The notes beneath the pieces are model-generated. The model was given only the letters and a program-made list of their open reading frames with translations. It was not told the origin of the DNA and searched no databases. Made by a program: the position numbers and the translations under genes. Shown in pieces: positions 56,755-64,000 of a stretch of 64,000 nt of DNA; position 1 is the stretch's first letter, and each line of letters starts with the position of its first letter. The stretch covers positions 124,001 to 188,000 of the forward strand of contig NZ_JAHDTF010000001.1 of assembly GCF_018531465.1 (NCBI RefSeq). The letters run 5' to 3'. The DNA is from Sphaerisporangium fuscum. GTDB lineage: Bacteria > Actinomycetota > Actinomycetes > Streptosporangiales > Streptosporangiaceae.

Positions 56755-59586
56755 TCACGTGGTGTCACCGGGGGCCGCGGTCAGGCCTTCCTGGTGGGCG
56801 TAGGCGGCGGCCTGGGTGCGGGAGGTCACGCCGAGTTTGGCGAGGATGTTGGAGACGTGGACGCTCACGGTCTTCTGGGCGATGAAGAGCCGTTCGGCGA
56901 TCTCGCGGTTGGACAGGCCGATGGCGACCAGGGCGAGAACCTCCTGCTCGCGGCCGGTCAGCCGTCCCTGAGTGGACGGGGTGGTGAAGCGGGCGCGGCG
57001 TCCGAGGGCGGCGAGGGCGCGGCCGAGAGGGGCGGCGCCCAGTTTGTCCGCGGCGGCGACGGCCTGCCGCCATTCGGCGAGCGCCTCGTCGCGGTCGCCG
57101 GCCGCCAGCAACGCCTCGGCCAGCCGCCAGCGTGACCGGGCGACCTCGTAGACGAACCCGTAGTCGAAGGCATCGACGACCCCGCGCCACAGGTCGGGGC
57201 CGTCGGTGCCGTTGACCCGGTGCCACTCGGCCTCGGCGCGGGCCAGCCAGGCTCGCCCCTCGATCCCCATCTCGCCGCGCGCCCCGGACCCCGGGCCGAT
57301 CGTGGCCGAGGCGCGGGCCCGTCGCAGCAGGTCGTCGGCCTGCTCTCCGCTCTCCCCCAGCTCGGCCAGGGCCCACAGCCCCGTGGCGCAGATGCGGATG
57401 GTGACGGCCTCGTACGGCTCCAGTACTTCGAGGACGGCCTCGACGTGGTCGAGGGCGGTTCGCGGATCGTCGTTCCACAGTGCGTGCTCGGCGGCGAGGC
57501 CGCGCACGATGTAGGTGACGAACCCGTCGGGCCAGAAGGGCTCGAGCCAGGACATCCGCTCTTCGACGATCGCGTCGCCGCGCGCGACTTCGAGGAAGAG
57601 GGCATACCCCGACAGCAGGGCCTCGCGGATGCTGCCGACCCGTATGGCGAAGCCGGACGCGAGAGCGGCCGCCTGTTCCCAGTCGCCGGCGACGTAGTCG
57701 ATGAGCAGCCGGAGGAAGGTGAGGTCGGTGCCGTAGACGCTCCACGTGAGGCCGGTCTCGCGTGCCAGTTTCGCGCCGTCCTCGGCGATGACGGCCGCGG
57801 CGGCGAGGTCGCCGCGTTCGTACCGCACCCGCGCGAGGTGGAAGATGGCGCGCAGGTCGATGGACAGGTTGCCCGAGCTGATGCCGGCGGCGAGGGCGAG
57901 CAGTTCCTCGGCGCGCTCGAGGTGGCCCTCGATCTCGGTGACCATGGCCAGGGAGATCAGCGCGCTGGATTCGGCGTCGCGGACGCCCGCCGATCGCGCC
58001 GCCTCCAGGGCCCGGCCGGCCAGCTCCCTCACCTCGTCGTGCCGGGAGGTCCAGGTGAGTGATCGTGCGTACGTCGCGAGGGCGCGTGCGGTCATCCGCC
58101 CGGACGCCGGTCGGTCAGGCGGGGAGCCGGTGGCCAGCTCGACGGCGGTTCTGGCGGCCTCTACGGCCGCGTCGTCGCCCGAGTCGATGAGGTAGTAGGC
58201 GAGTCGCTCCCAGATCTCGGCGGTCGGCTCGGTGGTGCTGAGCACTTCGCGCAGCTGGTTGATCGCCTGGTGGGGGTCGCCGCTCTCGTCCGCGGCGGCG
58301 GCGGACAGCAGGGCGAGGCGCACCCTGTCGATCCCCGCGACGCGTTCGGCGTCGGGGACGCGGTGCCACAGGGCGAGTGCCTGGTCGTAGTGACGGTGGG
58401 CCTCGCCGGGCGCGCCGACGCGATCGGCCCGCCGTCCGGCCTCGACCGAGGCGGCCAGGGCTCCGGGGAGGTCGTGACCGGCGAGATGGTGGTAGGCGAG
58501 TTCGGCCGGGGAGTCGTGGAGCAGGCGGCTGAACTCACCGTGCAGGCGGGTGCGTTCTCCGGGGAGCAGGTCGGTGTAGACGGCTTCCTGGAGGAGCGCG
58601 TGGCGGAAGGCGTACCCGTAGTCTCCGTCGGGCAGCAGCAGCCCGCGGGACACGATCTCGCGCATGGCCGCCTCCAGCTCGGCGTCGTCGAGGCCCGAGA
58701 CCTTCCGCAGCAGGTCGTGGTCGATGCGGCGGCCCGCGACCGCCGCCGCGCGCAGCACCCGCTGGGCGGGCTCCGAAAGCCGCTCGGTGCGCGCCAGGAG
58801 CAGGTCGGCGAGGTTGTACGGGAGGCCTTCGGCGGCCAGGAGCTCCTCGGCGTAGAACGGGTTTCCCTCGGCCCGCTCGATGATGCCGCCGATGACCTTG
58901 GCGTCGGACGCGCCGAGCGAGACGAGGTGGTCGGACATCTCGTCGGCACTGAGCGGCGCGAGCTTCACGGCGGTCACCGAGGGAAGTCGCTGCAGCTCGG
59001 CGAGGAGGGGACGCAGGGGGTGGCGACGGTGCAGGTCGTCGGTGCGGTAGGTACCGAGGAGGCAGATCCGCTCGCGATGGATCATTCGGCTGAGGAACAC
59101 CAGCAGGTCACGCGTGGAGCCGTCGGCCCAGTGGAGGTCCTCGAGGACGAGGAGCACGGGCCGGGCCTGCGACAGCTCGGTGAGGAAGTCGAGCACGGAC
59201 CCGAACAGCTGCTGCTGGGCGAGCCCGGAGCCGGTCTCGGGCGCCGCGACGGACGACGCGCCGGGCACGAGCCTGCGGAGCATGGGCCGCGTCTCGATCG
59301 CCTCCGCCAGGCGGGGGTCGCCCGCGGCGCCGCGCAGGGCGTCGGCCAGGGGAAGGTACGGCAGGGCGTCGCCCAGCTCGGCGCACTGCCCGCCGAGGAC
59401 GGCGAAGCCCCGCCCGGTGGCCAGCCGTACGATCTCGGCCACCAACCGCGTCTTGCCGATGCCTGCGTCGCCGCCGATGACGGCGACCCCGGCCTGCCCG
59501 TCACCCGCGGCGTCGAGCACGGCGAGCAGGCGGCCGAGTTCGTCCGACCGCCCCACCAGCGCCCCCGGCGCCTCACCCAACACCAC
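56755..59586 (-). CDS. LuxR-type LAL regulator (AAA-ATPase, TPR-like, LuxR HTH)
   Basis: A 943-residue protein. The start is taken at GTG 59586, just before GEAPGALVGRSDELGRLLAV. Walker A VIGGDAGIGKTRL lies at about 38-47, Walker B-like VLLVLEDLHWADGS follows and the C-terminus has a LuxR HTH (LTGREQEVLALVAIGLSNRE; VSVHVSNILAKLGVTSRTQA). The middle is a helical TPR-like array. LAL proteins activate biosynthetic or sugar-use operons in response to nucleotide and ligand. It is divergent from the LysE gene; targets unknown. Confidence 0.92.
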   Translation of the reverse strand: MVLGEAPGALVGRSDELGRLLAVLDAAGDGQAGVAVIGGDAGIGKTRLVAEIVRLATGRGFAVLGGQCAELGDALPYLPLADALRGAAGDPRLAEAIETRPMLRRLVPGASSVAAPETGSGLAQQQLFGSVLDFLTELSQARPVLLVLEDLHWADGSTRDLLVFLSRMIHRERICLLGTYRTDDLHRRHPLRPLLAELQRLPSVTAVKLAPLSADEMSDHLVSLGASDAKVIGGIIERAEGNPFYAEELLAAEGLPYNLADLLLARTERLSEPAQRVLRAAAVAGRRIDHDLLRKVSGLDDAELEAAMREIVSRGLLLPDGDYGYAFRHALLQEAVYTDLLPGERTRLHGEFSRLLHDSPAELAYHHLAGHDLPGALAASVEAGRRADRVGAPGEAHRHYDQALALWHRVPDAERVAGIDRVRLALLSAAAADESGDPHQAINQLREVLSTTEPTAEIWERLAYYLIDSGDDAAVEAARTAVELATGSPPDRPASGRMTARALATYARSLTWTSRHDEVRELAGRALEAARSAGVRDAESSALISLAMVTEIEGHLERAEELLALAAGISSGNLSIDLRAIFHLARVRYERGDLAAAAVIAEDGAKLARETGLTWSVYGTDLTFLRLLIDYVAGDWEQAAALASGFAIRVGSIREALLSGYALFLEVARGDAIVEERMSWLEPFWPDGFVTYIVRGLAAEHALWNDDPRTALDHVEAVLEVLEPYEAVTIRICATGLWALAELGESGEQADDLLRRARASATIGPGSGARGEMGIEGRAWLARAEAEWHRVNGTDGPDLWRGVVDAFDYGFVYEVARSRWRLAEALLAAGDRDEALAEWRQAVAAADKLGAAPLGRALAALGRRARFTTPSTQGRLTGREQEVLALVAIGLSNREIAERLFIAQKTVSVHVSNILAKLGVTSRTQAAAYAHQEGLTAAPGDTT

Positions 59587-59667
59587 GCTCGGAGTATGCC
59601 ATCGTGATTGGACGGGAAATGCCACGCCATATGGCCCTGTCGCCGGAAGCGGGCAGAACCTACGGTC

Positions 59668-60300
59668 ATGGCCATGGTCTCCCCCTCGAAACTGCTGGTC
59701 TTCTTTCTCGCCGCGACGGCACTGGTGATCGTCCCGGGGCCGAACATCATCTACATCACCGCGCGTGGTCTCGCGCAGGGGCGCGCCGCCGCGGTCATGT
59801 CGGCCCTGGGGGTGGAGACGGGGACGCTGGTCCACATCGCCGCCGCCTCGGCGGGGCTGTCGTACCTCATCGCCCGGTCGGCGACCGCGTTCGCCGCCGT
59901 GAAGTGGGCGGGCGCGGCGTACCTCGTCTACCTCGGCATCCGCACGCTGACCAGCCGGAACGGCGCCGACGCGCGTGAGGCGGCCAGGCAGCCGCTGCGC
60001 CGGGTGTTCGCGGAGGGGGTGATCGTCAACGTGCTGAACCCGAAGGTGATCCTCTTCTTCCTCGCCTTCCTCCCCCAGTTCGTGGACGCGGACGCGGGCG
60101 CCCCCGCCCTGCAGATCGTGGTGCTGGGCCTGGCGCTGCTGACCCTCGGTCTGGTGAACGACATGGTGTACGCCCTCGGCGTGGGCACGCTGGGCACGGT
60201 GCTGCGGGGGCGGCAGCGGGCTTTGAGGTACGTCAGCGGGTGCGTCTACCTCGGGCTCGGTATCGCGACCGCGTTCACGGGCGGCACGCGGTCACGCTGA
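59668..60300 (+). CDS. LysE family transporter
   Basis: A 210-residue, six-span protein with LVIVPGPNIIYITARGLAQG (LysE P-G-P motif) and WAGAAYLVYLGIRTLTS, then VNVLNPKVILFFLAFLPQF. Exports amino acids or their derivatives, by family. ATG 59668 gives the usual length; an upstream ATG adds 20 residues. Its end overlaps the hydrolase gene end by nine bases. Confidence 0.92.
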   Translation: MAMVSPSKLLVFFLAATALVIVPGPNIIYITARGLAQGRAAAVMSALGVETGTLVHIAAASAGLSYLIARSATAFAAVKWAGAAYLVYLGIRTLTSRNGADAREAARQPLRRVFAEGVIVNVLNPKVILFFLAFLPQFVDADAGAPALQIVVLGLALLTLGLVNDMVYALGVGTLGTVLRGRQRALRYVSGCVYLGLGIATAFTGGTRSR

Positions 60301-61005
60301 TCGCGCGCCGGCCAGGCGGGCGGAGTCCTCGACGATCCGGGCCAGCCGCGCGGGCTCGGCGAGCACGGAAAGGTGGCCGCGCCCGGGGATCCGGATCAGC
60401 CGCCCGTCGCGGCAGGCGCGCAGGAAGCCGGCCTCGTCGCGGCGGAAGTGGTCGCGCGAGCCGTTCACCAGCCAGACGCGTCCGGGGTAGGCGGCGAGAT
60501 CGGCCAGCGGGTCGGCGTCGCCCACGGCCTTCACCACCGCCGGCAGGGCCTCGCAGCTGAACCCGCCCGCGACGACCGCCTCCGCCGGCTCCCCCGGCAC
60601 GGTTCGGCGGAAGGCGTACTCGCTGAGGCGCCCGGCGAGGCCCGGGTCGCGGGCCGCCAGCGACGCCGCCAGGCCGTACACGGCTTTGAGGGCCCCGCGG
60701 GGCCGGAAGGTGCAGCCCATCGCGACCAGGCCCGCGACCCGACCGGGGAAGCGGGCGGCGGTCGCGATGGCGACGTAGCCGCCGAGCGACATGCCGACGA
60801 GGAGCGCGCGGCCGCCCATCCGGTCGACGGCGGAGGCGACGGTCTCGGTGGCGGGTCCGAGGCCGAACGGCTCGCCTCTGCGGGAACCGTGGCCGGGCAG
60901 GTCGGGAGCCTCGGCGGGCCGGTCGAGCCGGGACATCACCGGGGTCCACATGGTGCCGCTGACCCGCATGCCGTGCACGAACACGACCGGCAGCTTCATG
61001 GTCAC
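60292..61005 (-). CDS. Alpha/beta hydrolase controlled by TetR
   Basis: A 237-residue hydrolase with VVFVHGMRVSGTMW, DLPGHGSRRGEPF, nucleophile Ser73 in LLVGMSLGGYVAIAT and PGRGHLSVLAEPA. The start ATG 61005 sits by a double operator shared with the divergent TetR gene, so it is probably repressed by it. Substrate unknown. Confidence 0.92.
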   Translation of the reverse strand: MTMKLPVVFVHGMRVSGTMWTPVMSRLDRPAEAPDLPGHGSRRGEPFGLGPATETVASAVDRMGGRALLVGMSLGGYVAIATAARFPGRVAGLVAMGCTFRPRGALKAVYGLAASLAARDPGLAGRLSEYAFRRTVPGEPAEAVVAGGFSCEALPAVVKAVGDADPLADLAAYPGRVWLVNGSRDHFRRDEAGFLRACRDGRLIRIPGRGHLSVLAEPARLARIVEDSARLAGARSA

Positions 61006-61022
61006 TCCTCAAGCCACTCGAA

Positions 61023-61078
61023 TGCAACGCACCGTTGCGTCGTGATTTGACGATAAACCAACGCAACGGTGCGTTGCA
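61023..61078. promoter_or_regulatory. Paired TetR operators, 18-bp perfect inverted repeat
   Basis: TGCAACGCACCGTTGCGT (61023-61040) and its exact reverse complement (61061-61078) flank 20 bases. Each arm contains its own palindrome CAACG-CAC-CGTTG, so each is a TetR dimer site, one in front of each divergent gene (hydrolase and TetR). Confidence 0.85.
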
Positions 61079-61091
61079 ATATGGTGGTGGC

Positions 61092-61664
61092 ATGACGGCG
61101 ACAGGAGCGGGCCCGCGCAGGAAGCAGGACATCTTCCGCGCGACGCTGGAGATGCTGGCCGAGAACGGCTACGAGCGGCTGACGATCGAGGGGATCGCCG
61201 AGCTTTCCGGGGTCAACAAGACGACGATCTACCGCTGGTGGCCCTCGAAGGCCGCCCTCACCGGCGACGCCCTGGTCGAGGCGCGTGTGCTGGACTTCCA
61301 GGCTCCCGACACCGGAAGCCTCCGCGGCGACCTGAAAGGACTGGTGGACGGCATGGCCGCGCTGCTGACCACGCCACCCGCCGCCGAGATCGCGGTCGCC
61401 GCCCTCGGCGCGGCGGTCAACAGCCCGGAGCTCACCGTCGCCACCCGGCGCTTCTTCGCCGAGCGCTTCGCCCGGGAGCTACCGATCTTCGACAGGGCCG
61501 CGAACCGGGGCGAGCTGCGGCCGGGCACGGACCCGATGACGATCGTCGACCTGCTCGCGGGAGCGGTGTGGCTGCGCGCCGTCTTCCGGGGCATGCCCTT
61601 GGAGGACGGCTTCGCCGACCGGGCCGTGGACCTGGTGCTGGACGGGGCGCGCCTGCGGCACTGA
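61092..61664 (+). CDS. TetR/AcrR family regulator
   Basis: A 190-residue protein with HTH NGYERLTIEGIAELSGVNKT followed by TIYRWWPSKAALTGDALVEA, and a C-terminal ligand-binding domain (VDGMAALLTTPPAAEIAVAA) of the TetR_C_16-like type. ATG 61092 is 13 bases after the second operator. It should repress itself and the divergent hydrolase. Inducer unknown. Confidence 0.93.
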   Translation: MTATGAGPRRKQDIFRATLEMLAENGYERLTIEGIAELSGVNKTTIYRWWPSKAALTGDALVEARVLDFQAPDTGSLRGDLKGLVDGMAALLTTPPAAEIAVAALGAAVNSPELTVATRRFFAERFARELPIFDRAANRGELRPGTDPMTIVDLLAGAVWLRAVFRGMPLEDGFADRAVDLVLDGARLRH

Positions 61665-61668
61665 ACGG

Positions 61669-62199
61669 TCAGTGGCCCCAGGTGCCGACCGTCTCGGCCG
61701 AGGCGATCGCCGCGTCCTTGATCTGCTGGTGGACGGCCTTCGCGTCGCCCTTCGGGCGGATCCGGTCACGCAGCGCGTACACGGTGAAGTGGTAGTGGTG
61801 GGTGCCGCTCGGCGGGCACGGGCCGGCGTACCGGCGGCGACCGTCGCTGCCCCGGGCGACCTTCCCCGGCGACTCCCCCTCTTGCACGTGGTTCCGCGAG
61901 ACGGGGATGCCCGTGACGATCCAGTGGATGTACGAACCGCCGGGCGCGTCGGAGTCGTTCACCACGATGGCCAGTTCGCGGGCCGAGTCCGGGACGCCGC
62001 TCCAGGCGAGCGCGGGCGAGACGTCGCGGCCTCCCTGCTCGGCGCAGGCGTTCTTCTGCGGGATCGCGCCGCCCTCGGTGAAGGACGAGCTGCCGATCCT
62101 CAGACCGGACGCGGGCGAGGCGCTCTCGGTCGAACATCCCGCCAGAGCGGCCGTCGCGACGAGGGCGAGGCCGGTGACGACCTGCTTACCGATCTTCAT
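61669..62199 (-). CDS. PEBP/YbhB-family lipoprotein
   Basis: A 176-residue protein with lipobox ALAGC (Cys22) after a hydrophobic signal. PEBP features: DVSPALAWSGVPDSARELAI, DSDAPGGSYIHWIVTGIP and GPCPPSGTHHYHFTVYAL. Family members bind phospholipid or small anions, and bacterial ones may regulate kinases or hydrolases; the role is open. The 3' end meets the TetR gene end, so the two are convergent. Confidence 0.92.
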   Translation of the reverse strand: MKIGKQVVTGLALVATAALAGCSTESASPASGLRIGSSSFTEGGAIPQKNACAEQGGRDVSPALAWSGVPDSARELAIVVNDSDAPGGSYIHWIVTGIPVSRNHVQEGESPGKVARGSDGRRRYAGPCPPSGTHHYHFTVYALRDRIRPKGDAKAVHQQIKDAAIASAETVGTWGH

Positions 62200-62306
62200 T
62201 TGCCCAGGATAACCAGGGTGACGGGCCGAATCCTGGATTTCGCGGAGCCCCGCGGTGCGCGCCGCGGGGCCCGCGCCCGGCAGGGGACGCGGGCCGGGGA
62301 CGGCGG

Positions 62307-63701
62307 TCAGTTCCCGAACGTGAACCAGTTGAGGTTGACGAAGTCGGCCGGCTGGCCGCTCGCGAAGGTGATGTAGACGGTGTGGGTGCCGGTGACCCCG
62401 CTGATGTTGGCGGGGACGGTGCGCCAGCTCTGCCAGCCTCCCGTGTCGCCCACGGCGAAGTCGCCGATGGGAGCCGCGGCGAGGCTGTCCAGCCGTACCT
62501 GGACCAGCCCGCTGACGCCGCCCCCGGCCCCCGAGGCGACCCGGGCCTTGAACTGGGTCGCGGCGCCGCTCCCGAAGTTCACCCCGTCATAGCGGAGCCA
62601 GTCGCCGTTCCCGATGTACGAGACGTTCTGGCCGCCTCCGGTGTCGGTCGTGGCCTCGAGCCGCGTGCCGGACTGGGCCTGGTAGTTCTCGGCCTGAATG
62701 GTGGAGCGGGCGTCCACGCCACCCGGCGGCGGCGTGGTGGATCCGCCGCTCTGCCAGACGGCGACGTAGTCGACCAGCATGGGACGGCCCGACACGGTGT
62801 CCGCGGTGGGCGTGGAACCGCCGAGCGCGTTGGGGAAGGCGCCGCCCATGGCCACGTTGAGCAGGATGAAGTACCCGGCGTGGCTCGTCATGTCGCTCCA
62901 CGAGCCGGCGTCCATCTGGTTCTCGCTGACGCTGTGGAACTGCTGCCCGTCGACGTACCACCGCAGCTGGTTGGGAGTGACGCTGCGGTCCCACTCGAAG
63001 CGGTAGGTGTGCATCGCCGACTGGCAGCTCGCCCCCGGGCACGCGCGGTTGGCGCCGAGCCCGGTGGTCTCGCCGCAGGGGCCGCCGGGGTTCACCCCGC
63101 AGTGGACGACGCCCCAGACGGCGTTGATCCCGTTGACGTTCTCCATGATGTCGAACTCGCCGATGCCGGGCCAGTTCCAGTAGTTGCCGCGGTAGGGCGA
63201 GCCGAGCGCCCAGAACGCCGGCCAGTAGCCGAGGGTGGCGTTGCCGGTGACGTTGGGCATCTGGATGCGGCCCTCGATGCGGAGGACCCGGCCGGCCGCC
63301 GGCTTGAAGTCGGCCCGGCGCGTCTCGATGCGCGCGGAGGTCCATTCCGAGCCGCTCTTGATGGGGGTGATGCGCAGGTTGCCGGCGCCGTCGAGGCTGA
63401 CGTTGGAGGGGCTCGCGGTGTAGTTCTGGATCTCCCCGGTGCCCCAGTTCGCCGGTCCGCCGGGGTAGGCGTGGCCGGTGTCGATGATCCAGTTAGCGGA
63501 CGAGGGGAGCGAGCCCGCGGAGCCGTCGAAGTCGTCGCTCCAGACCAGGCTCCAGCCGCTCGGCGTGGGCGGTACGGCCGCGCCGGCCGGACCGCCGGTG
63601 ACGGTCATGGCGGCCAGCGGGAGGAGGGCCGCGCCGACGACGGCCAGCAGGGCGCGGAGCCGGGGCCGGCCCCTCGCCGGGGACAGGAGGGAGGTGCCCA
63701 T
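62307..63701 (-). CDS. Secreted glycoside hydrolase family 16 with CBM6-like module
   Basis: A 464-residue protein. Signal peptide (RALLAVVGAALLPLAAMTVT, cleavage near APAGA-like GGPAGAAV), GH16 domain with catalytic E-F-D-I-M-E in IGEFDIMENVNG (about 179-190), then a linker GGSTTPPPGG and a CBM6-type module (IQAENYQAQSGTRLEATTDT; YIGNGDWLRYDGVNFGSG; FVNLNWFTFG). It should hydrolyse beta-1,3 or mixed glucans outside the cell. ATG 63701 is preceded by AGAGGA. Transcription is likely repressed by a LacI-type regulator (site at 63937). Confidence 0.93.
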   Translation of the reverse strand: MGTSLLSPARGRPRLRALLAVVGAALLPLAAMTVTGGPAGAAVPPTPSGWSLVWSDDFDGSAGSLPSSANWIIDTGHAYPGGPANWGTGEIQNYTASPSNVSLDGAGNLRITPIKSGSEWTSARIETRRADFKPAAGRVLRIEGRIQMPNVTGNATLGYWPAFWALGSPYRGNYWNWPGIGEFDIMENVNGINAVWGVVHCGVNPGGPCGETTGLGANRACPGASCQSAMHTYRFEWDRSVTPNQLRWYVDGQQFHSVSENQMDAGSWSDMTSHAGYFILLNVAMGGAFPNALGGSTPTADTVSGRPMLVDYVAVWQSGGSTTPPPGGVDARSTIQAENYQAQSGTRLEATTDTGGGQNVSYIGNGDWLRYDGVNFGSGAATQFKARVASGAGGGVSGLVQVRLDSLAAAPIGDFAVGDTGGWQSWRTVPANISGVTGTHTVYITFASGQPADFVNLNWFTFGN

Positions 63702-63889
63702 GATGATCCTCTTCTCTCTGGGGGACAGATCAGACACTTCTCAGGGGCCGGCCCGGACCTCGGGAAAGGGGCGCCGGCTTCCATGGGCAGGTTTCGCGGG
63801 CGGCTCGACGGCCGTTCGAGCGCGCGCGGTGCCGGACGACCAGGCGTTCGCGCCGGCGTAACGTCCTCGTAACGCTCTCGGCGCCGCCG

Positions 63890-63918
63890 ACGTTAGATGC
63901 GGTCGTATCCCCTGTCAA
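63890..63918 (-). promoter_or_regulatory. Promoter of the GH16 gene
   Basis: On the minus strand, -35 TTGACA (63918-63913) and -10 TAACGT (63895-63890) are spaced by 17 bases. The start codon is about 180 bases downstream, giving a long leader. Confidence 0.7.
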
Positions 63919-63936
63919 CAGGTTCTCCTAGATCAT

Positions 63937-63948
63937 GAGAGCGCTCTC
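63937..63948. promoter_or_regulatory. LacI-type operator
   Basis: The perfect palindrome GAGAGCGCTCTC, flanked by T/A and typical of LacI-family sites in actinobacterial glycoside-hydrolase promoters, lies 19 bases upstream of the -35 element. The regulator is not in the window. Confidence 0.75.
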
Positions 63949-64000
63949 TATAGAAGTGCCTCCGGTGGTAGCTCTCCTTCCGCCGTTCGGCCAGGCAGGA

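Overview
The window is high-GC actinobacterial DNA. Evidence is the strong G/C bias at third codon positions, frequent GTG and TTG starts, many four-base start/stop overlaps, SARP, StrR-like, MmyB-type, DUF5937/ArsR and LAL regulators, and a secreted GH16/CBM6 enzyme. The family mix suits a filamentous actinomycete, perhaps Streptosporangiales; the genus is inference and cannot be fixed from this sequence alone.

Layout. 1-8.8 kb: small accessory genes (TetR/NmrA-like reductase pair, MmyB-type regulator/MFS pair, class IV aminotransferase, GNAT, uridine-kinase-like protein, DUF5937/ArsR regulator divergent from an aldo/keto reductase, a lipoprotein). 8.9-21 kb: a regulator-rich region that looks like an undescribed RiPP-type locus. 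It has a large HTH-SARP-NB-ARC-TPR regulator, a StrR-like regulator, a secreted DUF4258-like protein, a DUF2283 protein and a small XRE protein. After these comes a core operon: Cys-rich precursor peptide A, an asparagine-synthetase-like enzyme, a membrane-anchored thioredoxin, an ABC exporter without a C39 domain, an S26 signal peptidase, and the paralogous Cys-rich peptide B closed by a strong terminator. 21-22 kb: hemerythrin and DUF3072 genes.

22.1-38 kb: a second biosynthetic-looking cluster. It begins at a near-perfect StrR/NovG-type box (22117-22145) and has its own StrR-like regulator at 36918. It encodes a Glu/Leu-dehydrogenase-like protein, an adenylosuccinate-lyase-superfamily enzyme, a JAMM-type protein, an FmdE protein with a polyhistidine tail, an adenylate-forming ligase, a LuxC/ALDH-like reductase, two tandem KASIII-like enzymes, a D-amino-acid-oxidase-like flavoprotein, an amino acid:[carrier protein] ligase, its ACP, a muconolactone-isomerase-like protein, an SDR and an MFS exporter. 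The combination suggests a small amino-acid-derived metabolite built on a stand-alone carrier protein; I cannot name the product.

38-50 kb: housekeeping and accessory genes (Ogt, pirin, TPR protein, glucose-6-phosphate isomerase, MarR/hydrolase pair), then a cassette at 45.1-47.1 kb of a 14-Cys protein without a signal peptide, a Tat-exported protein and a MauE-like redox membrane protein. A CPA2 antiporter, a GT2 glycosyltransferase, an IS256-type transposase relic and a HIT protein follow. 50.9-57 kb: tRNA-Arg(CCG), an NlpC/P60 peptidase with a long low-complexity linker, a solo receiver protein, an HTH protein/hydrolase pair and several unrelated tandem-repeat arrays. 57-64 kb: a LAL regulator, LysE exporter, hydrolase/TetR pair with paired operators, a PEBP lipoprotein and a GH16 endoglucanase-type enzyme with a LacI-like operator.
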